Positions 49,547-59,016 of a stretch of 64,000 bases of DNA are shown piece after piece. Each line of letters begins with the position of its first letter. The first letter of the stretch is position 1. Position numbers and translations under genes: made by a program. The stretch comes from a bacterium (GTDB lineage: Bacteria > Zhuqueibacterota > Zhuqueibacteria > Residuimicrobiales > Oceaniaggregativiventaceae): the NCBI GenBank assembly GCA_029565675.1, contig JAKQNP010000019.1:124001-188000 (forward strand), given 5' to 3'. The notes under the pieces were generated by a model that saw only the letters and a program-made list of their open reading frames with translations, searched no databases and was not told where the DNA came from.

Positions 49547-51193
49547 CTATGCGCCGCGGAAAGCCTGATCGATGAGCTGCTGAGCCTGGTCTTGAATCTC
49601 TTTGAGATGATCCGGCCCCTTGAAACTTTCCGCATAGATCTTGTAGACGTCTTCGGTTCCCGACGGCCGCGCCGCAAACCAGCCGTTTTCACTGACCACC
49701 TTGATCCCGCCGATCGCTGCGCCATTGCCGGGTGCATGGGTGAGCACCTGCTGGATCGGTTCACCGGCGATTTCGGTTGCAGCAATTGACGCGGCATCGA
49801 GTTGGGCGAGGATTTTTTTCTGCCGGCTGTCGGCCGGAGCGTCTATGCGTTCATATACGGGAGATCCATATTCTTGTTCCAGAGAATGGTAAATTTCCGC
49901 CGGATCCTTGCCAATGACAACGGTCATCTCCGCTGCGAGCAGATCGAGGATGAAACCGTCTTTGTCGGTGGTCCAGGTCTGGCCGTTGCGCCGCAGAAAT
50001 GAGGCGCCGGCGCTCTCTTCGCCGCAGAAACCGAGTTCGCGGCTGAGCAAGCCGTCGACAAACCACTTGAAACCGACCGGCATTTCAACCACCCGGCGGC
50101 CGAGACCGGCGGCGACCCTGTCGATCATCGAACTGGAGACCAGCGTCTTGCCGATTGCGGTCTGCGCCGGCCAATCGGGGCGGTGGCGCAGCACATACCA
50201 CACGGCCGCGGAGAGATAGTGATTCGGATTCATCAATCCATCGCTTCGGGTCACGATGCCGTGGCGATCGAAATCGGTGTCGTTGCCAAAAGCGATATCG
50301 AACTGATCCTTGAGCTGGATCAGACCGGCCATGGCAAAAGGCGACGAACAATCCATGCGGATTCTGCCGTCCCAATCCAGCCGCATAAACGCAAAACGCG
50401 GATCCAGGGAGCGGTTGACGACGGTCAAATCCAGACCATAGCGATCGGCGATGGGGTCCCAATAGTCGAGGCCGGCACCGCCCATGGGATCGACGCCGAT
50501 TTTGATTCCGGCGCCGCCGATCGCCTGAAGGTCGATCACTTCTGCCAGTTCATCGATATAGGGCTCGATAAAATCCATGCCGCGGATCGTATCGGCTTGC
50601 AGAGCGCGCTGCAAAGCCATGCGCTTGACCGCTTTCAATCTATCGCTCAACAGCTGGTTGGCGCGTTTTTGAATGCGATCGGTGATCTGACTGTCGGCCG
50701 GACCGCCGGTGGGTGGATTGTATTTAAAGCCGCCATCGCGCGGCGGATTGTGCGACGGCGTGATCACCACCCCGTCAGAGCGAGTACCTGGATGGCTGCG
50801 GTTAAAGTTGAGAATGGCGTGCGAAATGACCGGCGTAGGCGTCGCGCTCCGGCCTTGCTGATAGCGAAGGTTGATCCCGTTGGCCGCCATCACTTCCACT
50901 GCCGTGCACCAGGCCGGCTCGGAGAGGGCGTGCGTATCCATGCCGAGAAAAAGCGGACCCTCGATTCCTTGCGCCCGCCGCTCGTCACAAACCGCTTGCG
51001 CCATGGCAAGCACATGCTCTTCGTTGAAACGACAGTCGTGCGAACTGCCGCGATGGCCGGAAGTGCCGAAACGGATCAGCTGGTGCGGATCGCGGAGATC
51101 TGGCTTGAGCAGATAGTATGCGGAGACCAAACGCTGCACATTTTCCAGCGTTTCATTCGGCGCTTGTTTTCCAGCCCACGGATGTTGAGCCAT
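49547..51193 (-). CDS. pgm: Phosphoglucomutase, alpha-D-glucose specific
   Basis: LIRFGTSGHRGSS (catalytic Ser), TPSHNPPRDGGFKYNPPTGGPAD, GNDTDFDRHGIVT, WFAARPSGTEDVYKIYAES. Confidence 0.96.
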   Translation of the reverse strand: MAQHPWAGKQAPNETLENVQRLVSAYYLLKPDLRDPHQLIRFGTSGHRGSSHDCRFNEEHVLAMAQAVCDERRAQGIEGPLFLGMDTHALSEPAWCTAVEVMAANGINLRYQQGRSATPTPVISHAILNFNRSHPGTRSDGVVITPSHNPPRDGGFKYNPPTGGPADSQITDRIQKRANQLLSDRLKAVKRMALQRALQADTIRGMDFIEPYIDELAEVIDLQAIGGAGIKIGVDPMGGAGLDYWDPIADRYGLDLTVVNRSLDPRFAFMRLDWDGRIRMDCSSPFAMAGLIQLKDQFDIAFGNDTDFDRHGIVTRSDGLMNPNHYLSAAVWYVLRHRPDWPAQTAIGKTLVSSSMIDRVAAGLGRRVVEMPVGFKWFVDGLLSRELGFCGEESAGASFLRRNGQTWTTDKDGFILDLLAAEMTVVIGKDPAEIYHSLEQEYGSPVYERIDAPADSRQKKILAQLDAASIAATEIAGEPIQQVLTHAPGNGAAIGGIKVVSENGWFAARPSGTEDVYKIYAESFKGPDHLKEIQDQAQQLIDQAFRGA

Positions 51194-51263
51194 GTTTCCT
51201 CCACTCAATTCATTTGGGATAGCGAGTATCCGATCCCGTTGATCGATTGAGCGATCGCTTTTT

Positions 51264-52262
51264 TCACTCTGTTTTTAAAAATTCTTCTGCATAGGCAAAC
51301 ACCGCCGGCGCCCCGCCCGTATGCCAGAACAGCACATTTTGCTTGCGGCTGAACACGCCCTTATCGATCATATCCAGCAAGCCGGCCATGGCGCGGCCGG
51401 TGTAGACCGGGTCGAGGATCACCGCCTCTTCGCGGGCCAGCAGGCGGATCGCATCGCGTTCCGGCTTGCCCATGCGGCCGTACCCCTCGCCGAGATAGTC
51501 AGTATTGATTTCGAAATCCTGCGGTTGAAAGGTTTCTTGCAGCTGCAGCAACGAGGCCAGATCGTTGGCAAGCGCGGCCAGTTCGCTGCGAAACGGCTGC
51601 GGACCGGAATCCGTTCGATCGATGCTGATGCCCAGCAGGCGGCCGTAGTAACCAAAAATCCGCGCACCCACCGCCAGTCCGGCCTGCGTGCCGCCCGAAC
51701 TCGTCGCGAACACGATGGCATCCGGATCGACATCCATCTGCGACAACTGGTTAAGCGTCTCCTGCATGGCGACAGCATAAGCGAGCGCTCCCAGCCGGTT
51801 GGAGCCGCCGATCGGGATCACATAAGGCCGGCGTCCCTGCCGCCGCCGCTTTTCCGCCAGTTCTTCCATCGCCTGGCTGCGGTTCTCAGGCGCGGTCCAG
51901 TGCAGCTCCGCACCCAGCAGCTCGTCGAGCAGCAGATTGCCGTTGGCTATTGCCGGCGGCGAACCGCCGAGAACCAGATCGCAGCCGAGCCGGTTGCGCA
52001 CCGCCGCGGCCGCTGTCTGCCGGCAGTGGTTGCTCTGCGCACCGCCGGCGGTGATCAGCAGGTCGGATTTCTGTTTCAGTGCCTCGGCAACCAGATACTC
52101 CAACTTGCGCGCTTTGTTGCCGCCGCCGGCCAAACCGGTGCGGTCATCCCGCTTGATCCAGATGGTCGGACCTTTCAACTTCAGGCTGAGCCGGTAGAGC
52201 GGCTCGATCGGTGTCGGCAATTGCGCCATGTGCACGCGGTGAAACGAAGCCAGATCTTTCAT
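51264..52262 (-). CDS. PLP-dependent D-cysteine desulfhydrase / ACC deaminase family
   Basis: IWIKRDDRTGLAGGGNKARKLEYL, TAGGAQSNHCRQTAAAA, VFATSSGGTQAGLAVG, LFWHTGGAPAVFAY; ATGA overlap with the upstream gene. Confidence 0.92.
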   Translation of the reverse strand: MKDLASFHRVHMAQLPTPIEPLYRLSLKLKGPTIWIKRDDRTGLAGGGNKARKLEYLVAEALKQKSDLLITAGGAQSNHCRQTAAAAVRNRLGCDLVLGGSPPAIANGNLLLDELLGAELHWTAPENRSQAMEELAEKRRRQGRRPYVIPIGGSNRLGALAYAVAMQETLNQLSQMDVDPDAIVFATSSGGTQAGLAVGARIFGYYGRLLGISIDRTDSGPQPFRSELAALANDLASLLQLQETFQPQDFEINTDYLGEGYGRMGKPERDAIRLLAREEAVILDPVYTGRAMAGLLDMIDKGVFSRKQNVLFWHTGGAPAVFAYAEEFLKTE

Positions 52263-54718
52263 AGCAACGGCCACTCCCTCCATGATCGGCGCAGCAAGAT
52301 TCGGCCAAAAGTCGTCCGTCTATCGCCCGGCAGATCCGGCGTCGGGCCCGTCACCCGCAGGCGCACAAAAAATTGCCCGCCGGCCTGGCGGTCGACGGCC
52401 GGAACCTCCAGCCAAAAATTGCTCACCCGGTGATAACGGTTGAGACGAAAATTGAAACGGTCGATATCCACCGGCAGGGCTTCTGCCGCGCTCCTGCCAT
52501 ACAGCAATTCGGCGCGATGGAAATCGATACCGGACGCACCGCTGTCGAAAAGACAGACCACGTCGATCGATCCCGGCTGCAAAAGATCGCCTTCGACGGC
52601 AAAAAACAGACAGGTATCGCCCGGCGCGGCGAACGATTCGGTGTGCCAGCCGCCAAGCGGCTGCGAGCGAAAAACGGCCAGAGAATCGGAAATGTCAGCG
52701 AAAGGAAAAGCCCGGCGCGCCAATTCGGCAGTAAACGCCGGGAAATCGACCGAGTCGCGAAAGCGCTCGTGCAGCTCGGTGCGCTTCACCGGCACAACCG
52801 ATTGACCCCAGCGCGAGACGGCTTTGGATATCCGGCTGCCTTCTACATCGATGACCGCAAAAATCTCGGCAGCGCGTAGCGGTGTCAAGGTACCTGCAGC
52901 CTGCTGTTCCGCCAGCTGCTGCAAATTCTGCAGCAGCACGAGAGTCGCGAGCACCGCCTCGCTCTCCTGGCACATAGCCGCAGTGCCCTTGTTCTCCGCT
53001 GTTTGCAGAGCCCGGCGCGCCGACTCGATCGCGCCCTCGAGTTCACCGCGGTCGTGGAATTCTTCCAGCAACCAGCCGCCGAAGTGCAGGGCGCGGAATT
53101 TATCCTCGATCTTGCCTTGCGAGATAACCCCATCGACAAAGATCTGACCGCCAGCGGCAAAGATCAATTCTTGCACCGTTCGACTCCCTGCCAGTTGCCA
53201 GCCGACCGGACCGATCTGCTCCACCCACCGGGCATAAGCCCGCGGTTCGGGAATCCCCTGTTCCCCGGCAAAAGCGCGGCTGAACTCGGCAACTGTGCGG
53301 CCGTCGCAATTCCATCCCCATTCGGCCGCTGCAGCAATCGTGGGCCGATAATAATCGTTGCGCGGCGGAGCGTAGCCGCGAAAAGAGCGCAAGCCTTTGC
53401 GGCTGAACTCCTGCATGCGTGCCTGCATCAACTGCACGCTGCTGAATGGAAAGATCGTCCGCCAGGAAGAGGTCAATTGCGGATAGACCCCGAGCCAGCC
53501 GCCGCTGCCGCTGTAGGCGGCCAACAGCGAATCGATCATCGGCCGATGCGAGCTGTCGTAGGTCAGCCCCCCGTGATAAAAAGTCACCCGCACGCCGGGA
53601 TCGATCGCCTGCAAAATGGCGGCATTGTGCGCGTAACTGGCCTGTGACAACAGAATGTGCAGCACATCCCCGGGGTGACGGTCTTGAACCCGTTTAAAAG
53701 CCCGGCAAACACCCTCGGTCTCCAGAACAAAGGGATCCTGTCCCAGACAGCGATCGCAATAACAGCCGGCCTCGGTCTCGGACAGCCAGACGTTGACTTC
53801 ATCAACGCCCGGCTCTGCGAGCAATTGATCGATCCAGCCGCTCAACAACTCGACGGTCCTGGGCTGCGAAAAACAGACGCCGGGCTGATAATCGTTGGGC
53901 AGGGGTTTGCCCGGCTGTGGGATCGACGCCGTTTCCGGATGGTGGCGGAACAGACCGGTGACGGCCAGCAGTTCCAGATGGCGGATCACCGGCACGACGT
54001 GGATATGGCGGCGCCGGCACGCGGCGAGCATCTGCTCGTCAAAAGAGGCCTGCGGCCTGCCGGATTCGTCAAACCCGAGATTGGAGTGCATCTCCACGAC
54101 GTTAAACTTGTGCGCCGCCATCCAGTCGAGATCACCGATAAAATTCCAACCCCATTGCCCGCGATGCTCGATGTCGGGCCAGTCGCGGATCCAAACCTGC
54201 GGGATGCGCACCAGTGCTGTTTGCAGGCTGTCCAGCGCCAGCAGCCGGCGCAAACTCTGGGCGCCGTACCACAATCCCAACTTGGACTGCGCCGTGATTT
54301 GCAGACCGCTAAATCGGCCGTCCGACTTTTGCGGCGCTATCGTGTAAGCCTGCTCGGGGAAAGCGATTCCTGCGATTGCCTGTTTCCAGGCGTCGATCTG
54401 CTCGGGGGTTGTTTCCGGAATCAGGACAAATTCGATGAGCCAATCACCGCCCTGGTCCAGAGGCTGCAAAAGCTCGCCGAATTCGGCATCATCCGTCCCG
54501 AAGGACGCCGGCCAACGCAAACCGATCTCCTGCAACGCCACCTGTGCATCGCCGTCGATGCGGATCTCCTGCGGCAGCGGCAGCAGACGGTCGAGCCAAA
54601 AATCGGCATTCGGCACCTGCGAACAGGAAGACATCAGCAAAGCAAGCAAAAGCAGCATCGCACTCGGTCTAAAGTGCATGGCCGGACCCAAGGCCTGCGG
54701 CCGAATTTGCAGATTCAT
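52259..54718 (-). CDS. Glycosidase-like lipoprotein with a GH20b-type N-terminal domain
   Basis: Lipobox-like LMSSCS; LPLPQEIRI, KLGLWYGAQSLRRLL, VWIRDWPDIEHRGQWGW, MAAHKFNVVEMHSN; catalytic region reads VNVWLSETEAGCYCDRC. Confidence 0.8.
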   Translation of the reverse strand: MNLQIRPQALGPAMHFRPSAMLLLLALLMSSCSQVPNADFWLDRLLPLPQEIRIDGDAQVALQEIGLRWPASFGTDDAEFGELLQPLDQGGDWLIEFVLIPETTPEQIDAWKQAIAGIAFPEQAYTIAPQKSDGRFSGLQITAQSKLGLWYGAQSLRRLLALDSLQTALVRIPQVWIRDWPDIEHRGQWGWNFIGDLDWMAAHKFNVVEMHSNLGFDESGRPQASFDEQMLAACRRRHIHVVPVIRHLELLAVTGLFRHHPETASIPQPGKPLPNDYQPGVCFSQPRTVELLSGWIDQLLAEPGVDEVNVWLSETEAGCYCDRCLGQDPFVLETEGVCRAFKRVQDRHPGDVLHILLSQASYAHNAAILQAIDPGVRVTFYHGGLTYDSSHRPMIDSLLAAYSGSGGWLGVYPQLTSSWRTIFPFSSVQLMQARMQEFSRKGLRSFRGYAPPRNDYYRPTIAAAAEWGWNCDGRTVAEFSRAFAGEQGIPEPRAYARWVEQIGPVGWQLAGSRTVQELIFAAGGQIFVDGVISQGKIEDKFRALHFGGWLLEEFHDRGELEGAIESARRALQTAENKGTAAMCQESEAVLATLVLLQNLQQLAEQQAAGTLTPLRAAEIFAVIDVEGSRISKAVSRWGQSVVPVKRTELHERFRDSVDFPAFTAELARRAFPFADISDSLAVFRSQPLGGWHTESFAAPGDTCLFFAVEGDLLQPGSIDVVCLFDSGASGIDFHRAELLYGRSAAEALPVDIDRFNFRLNRYHRVSNFWLEVPAVDRQAGGQFFVRLRVTGPTPDLPGDRRTTFGRILLRRSWREWPLL

Positions 54719-54760
54719 GGTTTCCTCTCGATTTTTTTCGCTTTGCCTGAAGCGCCGCGT

Positions 54761-56317
54761 TCATTTGATACAGGTCAAACGGCCGCTGCGGCGCTCGCCG
54801 GATCCCTGCAGACAATAGCTGTAAATCCCGCTCGGCCAATCGGCGGTGCCGACCGCCGCTCGATAGGATCCGGGAGCAAAATAGCTGTGCTGAAAAACGG
54901 TTTGGGCGCGGCGGCCGAGAAGATCGTACACAACCAGCGACAGGTTCTGGCCATGGCGCACGGAGAATTCGATGGTCGTCTGTTCATTAAAGGGATTGGG
55001 ATAGTTGCCGCAAACCTGAAAAGTCGCCGGTCTGGCGCTGTTGTCGGAATCTGATCGGCCGACGCTGTTTTCGCCGCCCCAAAAATAGAGGAGAATCTCA
55101 TCCACCAGCGCTCGCCAATTACCCCACGAATGGCTCTCGTTTACCTCGCGATAGTCGAATGCATAGCCTTTGTCCGACAGCACTTTGTGCATTCGCCGGG
55201 CGCCTTCTTCGGTATCGTGAATGACGCCGGTGGTCATTGCGATCCTGAGCGGCATCACTGCCGCGCCGGCATACAGGCTATAGATCTGGTGGTTGTAGGA
55301 AAATGCCGGCGATTGAATACCCAGCAGGTGAAATCGATCGGTATGGCGCGTTCCCAGATAAGCGGCGAACAAGCCGCCCATCGATGTGCCGAGAATCGCG
55401 CGACCGTCAGCATCGGCGCGGGTACGATAGGTCGAATCGATATAAGCGGTCAGCTCCTGCGCGACAAAATCGGCAAAGCGGGGATTGAGATTGTATTCCT
55501 GCATGCGCCGGTTTTCATCGGGATTTTCGGGATTGCGCGGATCGATAAAAACCGCCAGCACCGGCTCCACTCGCCCGTCGGCGATCAGGTTGTCCAACAC
55601 AACCGGCACGGCACCCAGACGCGCGTCTGCATACTCGTGGCCGTCGGTGATGTACAACACCGGCAACTCTCCCATCTCCTGGCCGACCGCCGGCGTGTAG
55701 ACGCGGATGTTGACCTTGTAGCCGAGATGAGCGCTCGACAAAGCGATGGGCGCGGACAACGAACCCTGGGCGATCCCGGGTGATCGCAGGGTCTCCTGCG
55801 GATAGAGCCAGGCCGGCATGCGCAGCTCCGAGTTGGGACCGTAACCGCCCCACTGCACAAAGGGATTGGCAGGATCGAGAATCCATTGGCTGCCGTTGAG
55901 CACGATCTTGTAGTCCAGACGAGCATTGGTCGGGAACTGTGCGCACAAGAGCCACACATCGCTTGCACCCACTCGTTGACCGCGGTTGTCGAAACCGCTC
56001 TCCCCGCCCCAGCGATTGAAATCGCCGGTCCAGTGCACGGATTCGGCCTGACCGCGATAGAGAAAGGCGACTGAATCCCCCAGCACAAAGGGAACGCGGT
56101 TCTCGGCGAGCAGACTCTGCCAAAGCGTATCGAGCCGTTGTTGCCGAAGCGCGCCGTCATCGATTGTCGCAGTTGCCGTCAGAGTGTCGATAAAAGCCCG
56201 AAAAGAAGGCCATGCCATGGTTTCAGTCTCCTGCGCCTGTAGAGATCCTGCTGCCACCAGGACGATCCAGGTGATTGTCCACAAAGTGTAAAATCGGCTG
56301 TTTTTAAAATTCGCCAT
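54761..56317 (-). CDS. Secreted esterase (Fes/esterase-D-like) with CBM48-like N-terminus and PNPFN sorting domain
   Basis: VLYITDGHEYAD, ILGTSMGGLFAAYLG, ESHSWGNW; C-terminus CGNYPNPFNEQTTIEF. The listed 56443 start overlaps the upstream gene; MANFKNSRFYTLW signal peptide starts at 56317 (or MMM from 56323). Confidence 0.9.
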   Translation of the reverse strand: MANFKNSRFYTLWTITWIVLVAAGSLQAQETETMAWPSFRAFIDTLTATATIDDGALRQQRLDTLWQSLLAENRVPFVLGDSVAFLYRGQAESVHWTGDFNRWGGESGFDNRGQRVGASDVWLLCAQFPTNARLDYKIVLNGSQWILDPANPFVQWGGYGPNSELRMPAWLYPQETLRSPGIAQGSLSAPIALSSAHLGYKVNIRVYTPAVGQEMGELPVLYITDGHEYADARLGAVPVVLDNLIADGRVEPVLAVFIDPRNPENPDENRRMQEYNLNPRFADFVAQELTAYIDSTYRTRADADGRAILGTSMGGLFAAYLGTRHTDRFHLLGIQSPAFSYNHQIYSLYAGAAVMPLRIAMTTGVIHDTEEGARRMHKVLSDKGYAFDYREVNESHSWGNWRALVDEILLYFWGGENSVGRSDSDNSARPATFQVCGNYPNPFNEQTTIEFSVRHGQNLSLVVYDLLGRRAQTVFQHSYFAPGSYRAAVGTADWPSGIYSYCLQGSGERRSGRLTCIK

Positions 56318-56372
56318 CATCATCTTTTTCTGTATTACCCAGATTATGTGTTGCTGCCCGGGTGCTCCCCTG

Positions 56373-57161
56373 CTACGCCACCTGTTGCGCACGCGCGAGA
56401 ATCTTGCGCGCGTTGGCGCCGAGCAGCTCGATTTTGACTGCATCGCTCAGATCGGCGCCGATCACCCGGCCCAACTGCTGTGCCTGGTTGATGAAAATGC
56501 AATCCGAACCCCAGACGACCTTGTCGCTGCCAGCTTCGGCGACCAGATGTTCCAGCAGCCCTCTTCTGGCCTGGCTGAAAGCGAGCTCGAGATAGACGTG
56601 TGGATACTTGTTCGACAGGCGGATGTATTCGTGCACCCGTTCGCTGCCGCTGTGCGCGAGCAAAAACGAAATATTCGGAAAACGCGCTGCCAATTGCTCG
56701 ATGTCGCGGATCTGCCGTTCCTCGCCCCAGGTGTGCAACAACAGCGGCAAACAGCGTTCCTCCGCGATTGTATAGGCTTGCTCATAGCCGGGATGGGTGT
56801 AAGGCAATCCGTTGCTGTCGTGCAACTTGATGCCAATAAAGCCCTTGTCCAGCCATCCCATCACCGACCGCCGAATCGACTCGGCCTTGCCGGGGTAAAC
56901 CGAGATGTAGCCGCAGATTCGCCGCGGAAAAGCCTGCATGGCCGCATGGATCTCTTCGTTGCCCTCTTCGGTGTAGCGCGTCAGGCAGTGCATCGAGCTG
57001 CACAGGATCGCATCGATGCCCAGGCGGTCCATGGAACTGACCAGGCTCGCAGCCGACAGATCGGGAATGGTAAAACCGTAGCGGCCGAGATGGCCGTGGA
57101 TATCGACGATATCGATGCCGAGGGATTCGCCGTGACGCGCGCGTTCGAACAGAGTTTTCAT
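56373..57161 (-). CDS. Amidohydrolase-2 family metal-dependent hydrolase
   Basis: VDIHGHLG (HxH), LLLHTWGE, FLLAHSGSE, VVWGSDC: complete set of metal ligands. Confidence 0.88.
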   Translation of the reverse strand: MKTLFERARHGESLGIDIVDIHGHLGRYGFTIPDLSAASLVSSMDRLGIDAILCSSMHCLTRYTEEGNEEIHAAMQAFPRRICGYISVYPGKAESIRRSVMGWLDKGFIGIKLHDSNGLPYTHPGYEQAYTIAEERCLPLLLHTWGEERQIRDIEQLAARFPNISFLLAHSGSERVHEYIRLSNKYPHVYLELAFSQARRGLLEHLVAEAGSDKVVWGSDCIFINQAQQLGRVIGADLSDAVKIELLGANARKILARAQQVA

Positions 57162-57913
57162 CGGATCTCCTCCTGCAACCTGCGAAAGTTACCGGCAGCG
57201 ATTTTTTCCTTTTCTTCGGCTGAGATTTGGCTGTCGAACAGCATCATTGCCGCAGACATCGGTTCATTTTCAGGAAAGCCGGTGCCGAACAGCAATTGCT
57301 CGCATCCCGCTTCCCTGACCAGCTGCTCCATCCCGCCGTGCAGAGTATAATTGTTGCCGATCGACAGATGGACCCGTTTGAAGGATTTCAGCAGCGGCAG
57401 CAGGATGCGCTGTTCCCGGTAGCCGACCTGGGCAAAGATGATGCGCAGATCGGGATAAGAACGCGCGAGGTCGGCGACCTGCGGCGGCGGACAGTTGCGT
57501 GAAGAGATCCAGACCGGCAGGTTGCGATCGGTGAGAGCGCGAAACAGGGAATCGCTGAGCCACGGAGCGATGATCCAATAATCGGCGATCGGCCGAATCG
57601 TCACCGCCGCCGCTCCCTGGGCGATCGCCCGGTCGATCTGCTCTGCCTCGGGCGCCAGATCATAGCCGGTGTTGGGCAGGACGGTAGGACATGGGATCAG
57701 CTGCGGTGTGTCGGCACAGGCGGCAAAGAGTTGGTCATTGGAAAAAATCACATTCACGTCGAGTTCTATCGGCTCGACGCGCACCAGAGCGGCGCGCAGC
57801 TGCATGCGCGCACAATAGTCGAGCAGCTGTTGGCGATCCACAACCGCGGTTTTGCCCGGTTGCGTGCCGCCAAAGCCGACTTGCACATCGATCAATTCCA
57901 GCATGCAAAACAT
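57158..57913 (-). CDS. Degenerate amidohydrolase-like paralogue (predicted pseudoenzyme)
   Basis: Same fold signature but IDVQVGFGG, VWISSRN, IIFAQVGY and FGTGFPEN replace the metal-ligand motifs; ATGA overlap with 56373-57161. Confidence 0.75.
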   Translation of the reverse strand: MFCMLELIDVQVGFGGTQPGKTAVVDRQQLLDYCARMQLRAALVRVEPIELDVNVIFSNDQLFAACADTPQLIPCPTVLPNTGYDLAPEAEQIDRAIAQGAAAVTIRPIADYWIIAPWLSDSLFRALTDRNLPVWISSRNCPPPQVADLARSYPDLRIIFAQVGYREQRILLPLLKSFKRVHLSIGNNYTLHGGMEQLVREAGCEQLLFGTGFPENEPMSAAMMLFDSQISAEEKEKIAAGNFRRLQEEIR

Positions 57914-58047
57914 CCTTTCAAAGTGATGGCAGTCATCCTGCGCCTCGCTGCAGAAGAGATTGAATTCAGGTCAGGACAGTTGGCAAAATAAGGTAAAAAA
58001 TTCTAGTGAAAAGGACAACTGTTGAATACAATTTTTGCATTCCGGAC

Positions 58048-58083
58048 AAAAAAAAGTCCTGTGGCCATAAGGCACACAGGACT
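58048..58083 (-). terminator. Intrinsic terminator, - strand
   Basis: On the - strand: agtcctgtg-tgccttatggc-cacaggact followed by TTTTTTTT. Confidence 0.85.
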
Positions 58084-58094
58084 CGATCGCACAT

Positions 58095-58568
58095 CTATTC
58101 TTGCGGCTCCGGTGGAGGCGGCGGGGTGCCTGCAGGCGGAACCGGCCGGCCTTCCGGCCATTCGGGGTGTGGCTGGCGAGGGACTCGCATCGGACGCCAA
58201 CCGGGGCCCGGAAATCCTTCGCGGGGCCGTTTGAAACGCTCCAGCTGTTCCGGGGTCAAAAGCGGCTCGATTTCCCGCCGCATGCTGTCGACGATCGCCT
58301 GCAATTCGGTGCGGTGCCTCTTTGCGGTCTTTTGTAAATCGAAAAAATAGCGCTTGCTGATGATGCCAAGGGTGTCGCGCTGTGTTTCGGTCGGTCGCAA
58401 GAGTTCATCTTGCAGGCGCAGGAAGATCCGCGGATCGTCCAGACGGCTGAACTTTTTCTCCCAGGGTTTCGGCGCCCACAGCAAACGGCCGATGAACAGC
58501 CCGATCGCCATGCCGATCAACAGCGTCAGCAAAACAATGAGCATGGATTTGGTTTGAATTGAGGTCAT
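58095..58568 (-). CDS. Spy/CpxP-like periplasmic sensor-type protein with Pro-rich tail
   Basis: N-terminal TM; RLQDELLRPTETQRDTLGIISKRYFFDLQKTAKRHRTELQAIVDSMRREIEPLLTPEQLERF; PPPPPEPQE tail. Confidence 0.75.
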   Translation of the reverse strand: MTSIQTKSMLIVLLTLLIGMAIGLFIGRLLWAPKPWEKKFSRLDDPRIFLRLQDELLRPTETQRDTLGIISKRYFFDLQKTAKRHRTELQAIVDSMRREIEPLLTPEQLERFKRPREGFPGPGWRPMRVPRQPHPEWPEGRPVPPAGTPPPPPEPQE

Positions 58569-58990
58569 AGAATATCCTCCAGAGACGGTGAAAAAGCCGG
58601 CAGAATGACATCTTCGAGCGAAACAACCGCATCCGACAGAATCCCAAACGAGGCGTGGCGCCGGGCGAGATTGCAGGCGAACAACAGAACGACGACTGCA
58701 CAGCCCACCACCGCGATGCGGCGAAAGGCCCGGCTGAGAGAGACAAAAAAGAGGAAATCGGCCGATTCTGCTTGCTCCTGACGGCGGATTCTGGCCATCA
58801 CCCGTTCGACAAAAAAAGGCTGAAAGCGGTCACGGCGGATCTGGCCCAGAGAGTCGCGCAGAGCGCTGAAATCCTGGTAATTGCGGGCAATTTCCGGCTG
58901 CTTGTGCAGCTGGTCGGCCAAAGCCCGGCGTTCCGCCTCGCTCAATTCCTCTTCGTCATAGAGCCACAGATTTTTTTGTTTCTTTTTCAT
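58565..58990 (-). CDS. Anti-sigma-factor-like membrane protein
   Basis: DEEELSEAERRALADQLHKQPEIARNYQDFSALRDSL then a TM; between the ECF sigma and Spy-like genes; start set at 58990. Confidence 0.72.
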   Translation of the reverse strand: MKKKQKNLWLYDEEELSEAERRALADQLHKQPEIARNYQDFSALRDSLGQIRRDRFQPFFVERVMARIRRQEQAESADFLFFVSLSRAFRRIAVVGCAVVVLLFACNLARRHASFGILSDAVVSLEDVILPAFSPSLEDIL

Positions 58991-59016
58991 CAAATCCTCG
59001 TGAGTCAAATTGTCGT

